Of a stretch of DNA of 64,000 nt, positions 59,192-64,000 are shown in pieces. A program made the translations under genes and the position numbers. The DNA is from a bacterium. GTDB taxonomy: Bacteria; 4484-113; JAFGCY01. The notes beneath the pieces are model-generated. The model made no database searches. It was not told the DNA's origin and saw only the letters and a list, made by a program, of their open reading frames with translations. Numbering within the stretch: the stretch's first letter is position 1; each line of letters begins with the position of its first letter. The DNA lies in the NCBI GenBank assembly GCA_020849855.1, contig JADZFO010000034.1:1-64000 (forward strand), given 5' to 3'.

Positions 59192-59267
59192 GTAGGGGCG
59201 CACAGAGTGCGCCCGGCACCAGTCCGAAGCGATGGGCATCAGCCGGGCGCACTCTGTGCGCCCCTAC
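59192..59267. repeat. Inverted pair of GTAGGGGC palindromic repeats
   Basis: 59192-59214 (GTAGGGGCGCACAGAGTGCG then CCC) and 59245-59267 in opposite orientation; the 23-base units are exact reverse complements. A half copy (GTAGGGGCGCAC) at 60142-60153 supplies the stop codon of the next gene. Confidence 0.85.
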
Positions 59268-59286
59268 CTTGCGTTGAATCGCCGTC

Positions 59287-59292
59287 TAAAAT
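59287..59292 (+). promoter_or_regulatory. -10 box TAAAAT for leaderless propeller gene
   Basis: TAAAAT, 6 bases, ATG 59299. Confidence 0.55.
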
Positions 59293-59298
59293 CCCCGC

Positions 59299-60144
59299 AT
59301 GCTGAAGTTCCTGCTTTGCGGCGCCTGCGCGGCGGCGGCGGCGCTGGCGCCCTCGGCCGGCGGCCACAGCGACGACGACAAGGGCCCCATCATGGCCGAG
59401 GTCACGGAGTGGCAGTTCGAGGCCTTCTTTGAGCTGCCGGAGGTGCCGGAGCCCAGCGGCCTGTGCTTTTGTCCTGATACTCAGACCATCTTCGCCGTGG
59501 ATGACGGTGGCGTCGGCCGCGAGCCAGGGCTGTATGAACTGGACCAGGACTGCAGGGTGCTGCGCAGCCTGAGCTTTGGCAAGGACCTGGAGGGCGTCTG
59601 CTTCTGTCCACTGGACGGGATGATCTATGTTGCCGACGAGGCAGACGAGCGGGTCTGGCGCGTGCGGCGCAGCGGGGCTGAGCTGGCGCTGGCGGGATCC
59701 TTCAGCGTCAGCCGGGAGTACCAGGGCCAGGAGTTTCTTGAGGCAGGCGGAAACGGTTTTGAGGGCATCGAGTTCATGACGGCCACATCTGCCAGCGGCT
59801 ACTTCCTGCTGCTGAACCAGGATGATCCCCACGCCCTAGTGCAGGTGGAATACTCTGATACGCAGAACACGGAAGACCAGGCGGCGGTGCCGATCCAGCA
59901 GGCCTGGGAGCTGGAGCCGATCAACTGCGGCGAAGTGCGCTTCGACCCGGCGGAAAACGAGCTGTGGGTGGTGCACTCCTGGATGAACACGGCCGAGGTG
60001 CTGGACCCCATCACCATGGATTTGCTGCGCTGGGAAGTCATGCCCGGCGCGGCGCAGGAAGGCCTATGCTTTGACGAGCAGCACCGCATGTGGGTCGGCC
60101 AGGACCTGGGGGGAGTTGCGAGGTATGTGATGGGGGAGAAGTAG
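59299..60144 (+). CDS. SdiA-regulated-like exported beta-propeller
   Basis: 281 residues with a short signal-like N-terminus (LLCGACAAAAALAPSAGG). Repeats follow the SdiA-regulated/esterase-like pattern: ELPEVPEPSGLCFCPDTQTI with FAVDDGG, GKDLEGVCFCPLDGMIYVAD, NGFEGIEFM and GEVRFDPAENELWVVHS, QEGLCFDEQHRMWVGQDLGG. Conserved EPSG and DLEG motifs suggest a metal-binding propeller in the periplasm; substrate unknown. Leaderless ATG. Its TAG stop is contributed by a half palindromic repeat. Confidence 0.78.
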   Translation: MLKFLLCGACAAAAALAPSAGGHSDDDKGPIMAEVTEWQFEAFFELPEVPEPSGLCFCPDTQTIFAVDDGGVGREPGLYELDQDCRVLRSLSFGKDLEGVCFCPLDGMIYVADEADERVWRVRRSGAELALAGSFSVSREYQGQEFLEAGGNGFEGIEFMTATSASGYFLLLNQDDPHALVQVEYSDTQNTEDQAAVPIQQAWELEPINCGEVRFDPAENELWVVHSWMNTAEVLDPITMDLLRWEVMPGAAQEGLCFDEQHRMWVGQDLGGVARYVMGEK

Positions 60145-60156
60145 GGGCGCACCAAC

Positions 60157-60702
60157 TTACGGAGTTGATTCTGTGTTTGCCTTGGCTGGTGCCCCATAAA
60201 GCACAATCTTCAAACCCTTGGGGTTTTCCCGCAGATAAGCAGCATTACCGGATTCTTCTATCCAGGTCTTCCGATTGTTGCCTCGCAACCGGCTGAAGTC
60301 CCATGTCTCAATGAACACGGAGCGGCCTTCTGTCTCTGAATGCATGAAGACAGTGTATAGCGGGACATCGGCGTTTGCGTGGATCGGAGCCTGCCTGCTG
60401 TACCCACGCTCTTCAAGTTCAGCCGCTATGCCTTCTATCGCTGCATTGATCGGACCTTCGGGCACGATGGCCATTCTGTCCAGTACATTGCCGTGGTTGA
60501 CGACAAGCTTCTCGGGAGTTTGGCCGATCGGCGTGAACCCTTTGTCAATGCTCAGGTGTAGGCCGCTTGCGGGCAGGACAAGCTCAAGTTTGACTTTCTT
60601 TGAAGGCGAACAGGCAAGCAGCCCACCGACCACACCACTCAAAACTGCGGTACAGAGCAATCCCTTGCGTATTCGCTGCACTGTCCGATCTCGACTTATC
60701 AT
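60157..60702 (-). CDS. Lipoprotein, 181 aa, function unknown
   Basis: Lipoprotein signal (LLCTAVLSGVVGGLLAC, lipobox LLAC) after a basic start. The body is a small alpha/beta domain with no motif I recognise (VLPASGLHLSIDKGFTPIG; VFIETWDFSRLRGNNRKTW). Composition appears somewhat lower in GC than its neighbours. ATG overlaps the amidohydrolase stop (ATGA), so it is cotranscribed. Confidence 0.65.
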   Translation of the reverse strand: MISRDRTVQRIRKGLLCTAVLSGVVGGLLACSPSKKVKLELVLPASGLHLSIDKGFTPIGQTPEKLVVNHGNVLDRMAIVPEGPINAAIEGIAAELEERGYSRQAPIHANADVPLYTVFMHSETEGRSVFIETWDFSRLRGNNRKTWIEESGNAAYLRENPKGLKIVLYGAPAKANTESTP

Positions 60703-62237
60703 CCAGTGACCTCCGACAGCACGCCATTCTTTACTCTTGAACTCACCACGGAGCCGAGCAAGGACCTGTCCCCATCCACGACCGTAAAATCGGCCTGATA
60801 CCCCATCGCTATCTTCCCGCGTGTGTCGTCTTGATGCGCAAGGTAAGCCGCGTTCTCGGTGAAGAGCTGCACTGCAGTATCGAAGTCCACCCTGTGCGCC
60901 GGGTTGTGGTGGTACATCGCAGCTCGCAGCCCGGCCAGCGGGTCGAGGGGCGTGATGTAGGCATCACTGCTGCCCGCAATCTTCATCCCCGCGCGCACGG
61001 CCATGCCCACCGGGTTGCTGTCGATCGCGCGCTTAGCACCAAGGCGCGAGGCATAGGCGCCGCTCTCACCGCCCCAGTAGGCATCAAATGCCGGCTGCAT
61101 CGCGCAGCATAGGCCAAGGCGGGCGCAGTCATGGGCCTGGTCCTCGCTGCCCAGCACGAAGTGGTCCACCCTCGGGCGGCTGGCCTGCAGGTCGTGGCGT
61201 GCGGCGAGGCCCTCATAGACCCGTATAGCCTGGCCGATGGCGACATCGCCGATGGCGTGGTTGCAAACCTGCATGCCGCGGCTGAGGCCCGCCTCGATCC
61301 AGGCCTCAAGCTGAGCATCGCTGAAGAAGAGCTCGCCGCAGCTTTCCGGCTTGTCGGCGTAGGGCTGGCTAATGGCCGCGGTATGTGCGCCGATGGCGCC
61401 GTCCACGCACCAGCAGCCGCCAAAGCGCTTTAGCTGCATCTCGGCCGCCAGCCGCGGGTCCTCATCCCGGGCGTAGAGCGTCAGGTCGCAGCCCTGCCCG
61501 TCCAGCTCCAGGATCATCTCAAAGTCATGACGGCGGAAGGCGCCGTAGCCCTCCAGGCAGTGGATGCCGGTCAGGCCGACGCGGCGGGCTTCTTCCAGCA
61601 CCCTGAGCATGCCGCTGCGGCGCTCTTCAAAGCTGTAGCTGTCGTAAATCTCACTGGTCAGCTCTTCATAGGTTTCGCCGTAAACACGCCCCGAGTCCCA
61701 CATCTGCTGCGCTGCAGCGCCTTCGACCTTAAGCTCGGCAAGCTTTGGCCCAACGCCGATGCGCTCCCAGGCCAGGCTGTTGAACCAGGCGCTGTGGCCC
61801 TCGATGCTTTTGATGAAGAGCGGCCTCTCTGGCACCATGGCGTCAAGCCAGGCGCGGCAGAGCGGCGCCAGTTCCTCGGCGCTCCACTTCGAGCGGTCGA
61901 GACCGCCAAGCCGAACCACGTCGGTGCCCTTCGCCGCTTCGGCACGAATGGCCGCTTCAAGCTCGGCCAGTGTGCTGATGCCCCGCACATCGTGGCTGAT
62001 GTAAAGCAGGCCCGTGGCGATGGCGTGAACGTGTGCGTCGATGAGTCCCGGCAGCACCAGCCTGCCGCGCAGGTCCATGCAGCGCTGCTCGGACGAGTCC
62101 AGAAGCTGCGAAGCCTCCGCTGCGCTCAGGTCACGCAGCGAATGGATGCGCCCCCCGCTGAGCCAGACCGCCGCAAGCTGGCCCGGCGCCCGGCCGTAGA
62201 GGTTGTCTGATAACAGTACGCAGTCCGGATTTGGCAC
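60699..62237 (-). CDS. Amidohydrolase, YtcJ/AepA-like
   Basis: 512 residues of the metal-dependent hydrolase superfamily, PF07969 type. VLPGLIDAHVHAIATGLLYI holds the first metal His pair; KSIEGHSAWFNSLAWERIG, the VDGAIGAHTAAISQPY segment, MQVCNHAIGDVAIGQAI, RPRVDHFVLGSEDQ and the metal Asp region IAGSSDAYITPLDPLAGLRA complete the barrel; the end (GKIAMGYQADFTVVDGD) returns to the composite domain. Substrate unknown. GTG 62237 is 6 bases after TATAAT. Confidence 0.88.
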   Translation of the reverse strand: MPNPDCVLLSDNLYGRAPGQLAAVWLSGGRIHSLRDLSAAEASQLLDSSEQRCMDLRGRLVLPGLIDAHVHAIATGLLYISHDVRGISTLAELEAAIRAEAAKGTDVVRLGGLDRSKWSAEELAPLCRAWLDAMVPERPLFIKSIEGHSAWFNSLAWERIGVGPKLAELKVEGAAAQQMWDSGRVYGETYEELTSEIYDSYSFEERRSGMLRVLEEARRVGLTGIHCLEGYGAFRRHDFEMILELDGQGCDLTLYARDEDPRLAAEMQLKRFGGCWCVDGAIGAHTAAISQPYADKPESCGELFFSDAQLEAWIEAGLSRGMQVCNHAIGDVAIGQAIRVYEGLAARHDLQASRPRVDHFVLGSEDQAHDCARLGLCCAMQPAFDAYWGGESGAYASRLGAKRAIDSNPVGMAVRAGMKIAGSSDAYITPLDPLAGLRAAMYHHNPAHRVDFDTAVQLFTENAAYLAHQDDTRGKIAMGYQADFTVVDGDRSLLGSVVSSRVKNGVLSEVTG

Positions 62238-62243
62238 GCGCGG

Positions 62244-62249
62244 ATTATA
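62244..62249 (-). promoter_or_regulatory. -10 box TATAAT for leaderless amidohydrolase
   Basis: TATAAT, 6 bases, GTG 62237 on the minus strand. Confidence 0.6.
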
Positions 62250-62269
62250 GACCCGCCGACAGGCCGGCC

Positions 62270-62992
62270 TTAGTCGACACTGACCGCCTTGAAGACGTTG
62301 GTGTCGCTGAGCATGTCATGAACTGTGCGCTTCTCCGCGTTCAGCAGAGTCAGCCAGCCGGTATAGGCCAGCCAGCCTGTGAGGTAGTAAAGCAGATAGC
62401 GCAGGGCAGCCGTGCCGGCCTTGATAGGCTGGCCGCTGCGCCTCAGCACCCGCAGGCCAAGCACCAGCTTGCCCACCGTGGCCCCGAGCAGGGTGTAGAA
62501 GATGATGTAGTAGGCCGCGCACATGGCGATCAGGATGCCGTAGGAGAGGTTGGCCGGCGCCATCATGGCGTCCATCTGCTGCATCAGCTTGTCCGCCGGC
62601 ATGGTCCCCTTGAGCGCCTGGCTCATTACCTCCATGCTGATCTTCATCGCCTCATCCTGGTCTGGCTGCGGGATGGCGATCACCGTGATGATGATCAGAT
62701 GCAGCAGGCCAAGCAGGGCCCAGTCCAGCAGGAAGGCCATCAGGCGCGGCAGGAAGCCGGCCGGCAGCCAGACAACGCCGTCGACTACGACCGCCCCGGG
62801 TACCGGCGGGCCATAGATTCTGGGCGGGTTTGGGCCGGGCCGGTAGCCCGGCTGCCAGCCTTCGGCCTGCCGCGCAGCGTCCGCCGGCGGCTCCTGAAGG
62901 CCATAGGGCTGCGGGGCGGGGTTCTCAGGCAGCTGCGGCTCAGGCCTGCTGTTGCCGTCTTCAGACTCCGGGGGCCGGCCAGCGATATCCAT
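62270..62992 (-). CDS. RDD-family membrane protein
   Basis: 240 residues. The first 70 are Pro-rich and disordered; then an RDD domain with the marker FLPRLMAFLLDWALLGLLHL (R...D), a central polar loop and two more hydrophobic segments (YGILIAMCAAYYIIFYTLLG; RYLLYYLTGWLAYTGW) ending in NAEKRTVHDMLSDTNV, the usual RDD end. Function of the family is poorly known. ATG 62992 is 6 bases after TATAAT. Confidence 0.85.
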   Translation of the reverse strand: MDIAGRPPESEDGNSRPEPQLPENPAPQPYGLQEPPADAARQAEGWQPGYRPGPNPPRIYGPPVPGAVVVDGVVWLPAGFLPRLMAFLLDWALLGLLHLIIITVIAIPQPDQDEAMKISMEVMSQALKGTMPADKLMQQMDAMMAPANLSYGILIAMCAAYYIIFYTLLGATVGKLVLGLRVLRRSGQPIKAGTAALRYLLYYLTGWLAYTGWLTLLNAEKRTVHDMLSDTNVFKAVSVD

Positions 62993-62998
62993 GGGCCG

Positions 62999-63004
62999 AT
63001 TATA
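62999..63004 (-). promoter_or_regulatory. -10 box TATAAT for leaderless RDD gene
   Basis: TATAAT, 6 bases, ATG 62992 on the minus strand; divergent from the rsgA promoter 20 bases away. Confidence 0.6.
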
Positions 63005-63023
63005 GCCCGGCAGGCAGGGCGGG

Positions 63024-63029
63024 TAAAAT
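63024..63029 (+). promoter_or_regulatory. -10 box TAAAAT for leaderless rsgA
   Basis: TAAAAT, 6 bases, TTG 63036. Confidence 0.55.
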
Positions 63030-63035
63030 CAGCGC

Positions 63036-63959
63036 TTGCAACAAGGAAGTGTCGTCGAATACCACCGCGAGTTCTGCTGGGTCCGCCTGGATGAGGAGCA
63101 GCGTGAGGTGGTGGCCAAACCGCGGGCGCGACTGGAACTGGATGAGCAGATTTATGCCCGCCAGATCAGCATCGGCGACCGCGTGGAAGTCGCGCAGCCC
63201 AGCGAAGGCAGCTTCGCCATCGAGAAGATCCTGCCGCGGGAGACCTGGCTGCTGCGGCGCAACCTGGGCAGCTTCAAGAACCGGCCACAGTGCATCGTGG
63301 CCAACGCCGACCAGCTTGCCGTGGTTGTCGCCACCCGGCCGGATCTGCGTGTACAAGTGGTGGACCGCTACTTTCTGGCGGCGATCCAGGGCGGCCTGCG
63401 CCCCCTGCTGGTGGTTAACAAGATCGACCTTGACCCGGACTGTCGCAGCAGTCTTGTGCTGCGCGACTACAGCGAGCTCGGTTATCCGGTGCTTTTTACA
63501 TCCTGCGCAAGCGGCGAGGGCCTTGATGAGCTGCGCCTGCAGCTTAAGGACAAGCTGACTGCATTCTGCGGGCACAGCGGCGTGGGCAAAAGCAGCCTGC
63601 TGCGCCAGCTTTGCGGCCGCGAGGACATCAACGTCGGCCATGTGAACGAACAGACCCGCAAGGGCCGTCAGACCACCACCACGTCAAGGATGTATGCGCT
63701 GCCCGGTGGCGGCGATGTTGTTGACACACCTGGCGTGCGTGAGTTCGGCATCCACGAGATGGAATGGACTGAGATCCACGAGTACTTTGCCGACATCGCG
63801 AGCCTGGCACGCGGCTGCGGTTTTCAGGACTGCCTGCACAAGAACGAGCCCGGCTGCGCGGTGAAGGCCGCGGTGGAGACGGGCGAGCTGGCCGCTGAGC
63901 GACTGGACAGCTATATCAAGCTGCGCGAAGAGGCCGATGTGCGGCATTGGGAACGCTGA
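63036..63959 (+). CDS. rsgA: Ribosome small-subunit GTPase RsgA
   Basis: 307 residues. OB fold at the N-terminus (SVVEYHREFCWVRL; IGDRVEVAQPSEGSFAIEKI), circularly permuted GTPase with NKIDL (G4), SCASGEGLDEL (G5), GHSGVGKSSLLRQL (G1), TTTTS (G2) and DTPGVREFG (G3), then the zinc finger CGFQDCLHKNEPGC. Assists 30S maturation. Start TTG, leaderless, no ribosome site; a TTG start on a conserved housekeeping gene is itself good evidence for the leaderless reading. Confidence 0.96.
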   Translation: MQQGSVVEYHREFCWVRLDEEQREVVAKPRARLELDEQIYARQISIGDRVEVAQPSEGSFAIEKILPRETWLLRRNLGSFKNRPQCIVANADQLAVVVATRPDLRVQVVDRYFLAAIQGGLRPLLVVNKIDLDPDCRSSLVLRDYSELGYPVLFTSCASGEGLDELRLQLKDKLTAFCGHSGVGKSSLLRQLCGREDINVGHVNEQTRKGRQTTTTSRMYALPGGGDVVDTPGVREFGIHEMEWTEIHEYFADIASLARGCGFQDCLHKNEPGCAVKAAVETGELAAERLDSYIKLREEADVRHWER

Positions 63960-63988
63960 GCTGGCGGTGCTGTGGCACCAGCACACTG

Positions 63989-63994
63989 TATAGT
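63989..63994 (+). promoter_or_regulatory. -10-like TATAGT at the window edge
   Basis: TATAGT followed by exactly 6 bases to the last base of the window; by the rule seen elsewhere a start codon is expected at 64001. Confidence 0.35.
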
Positions 63995-64000
63995 AGACTG

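Overview
The window reads as a high-GC, gene-dense chromosome segment from a diderm (Gram-negative) bacterium of a lineage I cannot pin down. The diderm call rests on KdsD (LPS Kdo pathway), an adjacent LptF/LptG-like permease pair, outer-membrane barrel and lipoprotein sequences, and FtsE-FtsX with an EnvC-like amidase activator. It is motile (giant flagellin behind a textbook sigma-28 promoter, FlgJ-like rod protein, CheW) and has a type IV prepilin peptidase. There is no phage, plasmid, insertion sequence or CRISPR array. The clearest genome-wide habit is leaderless transcription: about 20 genes have a TANNNT -10 box whose last base lies 6-7 bases before the ATG, GTG or TTG start, while operon-internal genes use ordinary GGAGG-type ribosome sites. 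This is known from Deinococcus and actinobacteria, but I would not assign the phylum on that basis.

Layout. 1-3.6 kb: unknown gene, kdsD, thiD, pilD. 3.6-9.2 kb (minus): response regulator/PP2C phosphatase, then an operon of NYN protein, LptA-like exported protein and a large Glu-Pro-rich exported protein. 9.4-15.5 kb: a coiled-coil secreted protein, C-terminal processing protease, and the tight wecG/tagA-like, ftsE, ftsX, envC-like cluster. 15.6-23.3 kb: FlgJ-like gene, a beta-propeller-like gene interrupted by one in-frame amber codon, sixA, a permease, a PKD/IPT lipoprotein and a PrsW-like membrane protease. 23.3-26.5 kb: three tandem exported bc1-type Rieske proteins and a Tat-exported ferritin-like protein, with no cytochrome b gene. 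26.6-31.4 kb: prfB with its programmed frameshift, a histidine kinase, a lipid-kinase-like gene, and an outer-membrane barrel protein carrying an internal CXXCH heme domain in a low-GC stretch.

31.7-37.6 kb is a complete SUF iron-sulfur operon (sufC, sufB, sufD, Rieske ferredoxin, sufS, small membrane protein, sufU). It is a plausible supplier for the unusually many Rieske proteins here. 37.6-48.1 kb holds a dCTP deaminase/dUTPase-like gene, a CsgG/FlgT-like protein, tRNA-Thr, cheW, enolase, pyruvate phosphate dikinase, a SurA/PrsA-like lipoprotein, leucyl aminopeptidase, a DnaJ-type zinc protein and a PduO-type adenosyltransferase. 48.1-51.2 kb is the flagellin unit.

51.3-52.6 kb is a small accessory patch: tRNA-Arg, a degenerate second copy of it fused by microhomology to a truncated gene, and different small membrane-protein genes in each copy, one clearly low in GC. 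52.6-55.4 kb: lptF/lptG. 55.6-64 kb: a large exported GH2-family glycosidase whose reading frame carries palindromic GTAGGGGC repeats, a SdiA-regulated-like propeller, a lipoprotein, an amidohydrolase, an RDD membrane protein and rsgA. The last 12 bases predict another leaderless gene starting at base 64001.
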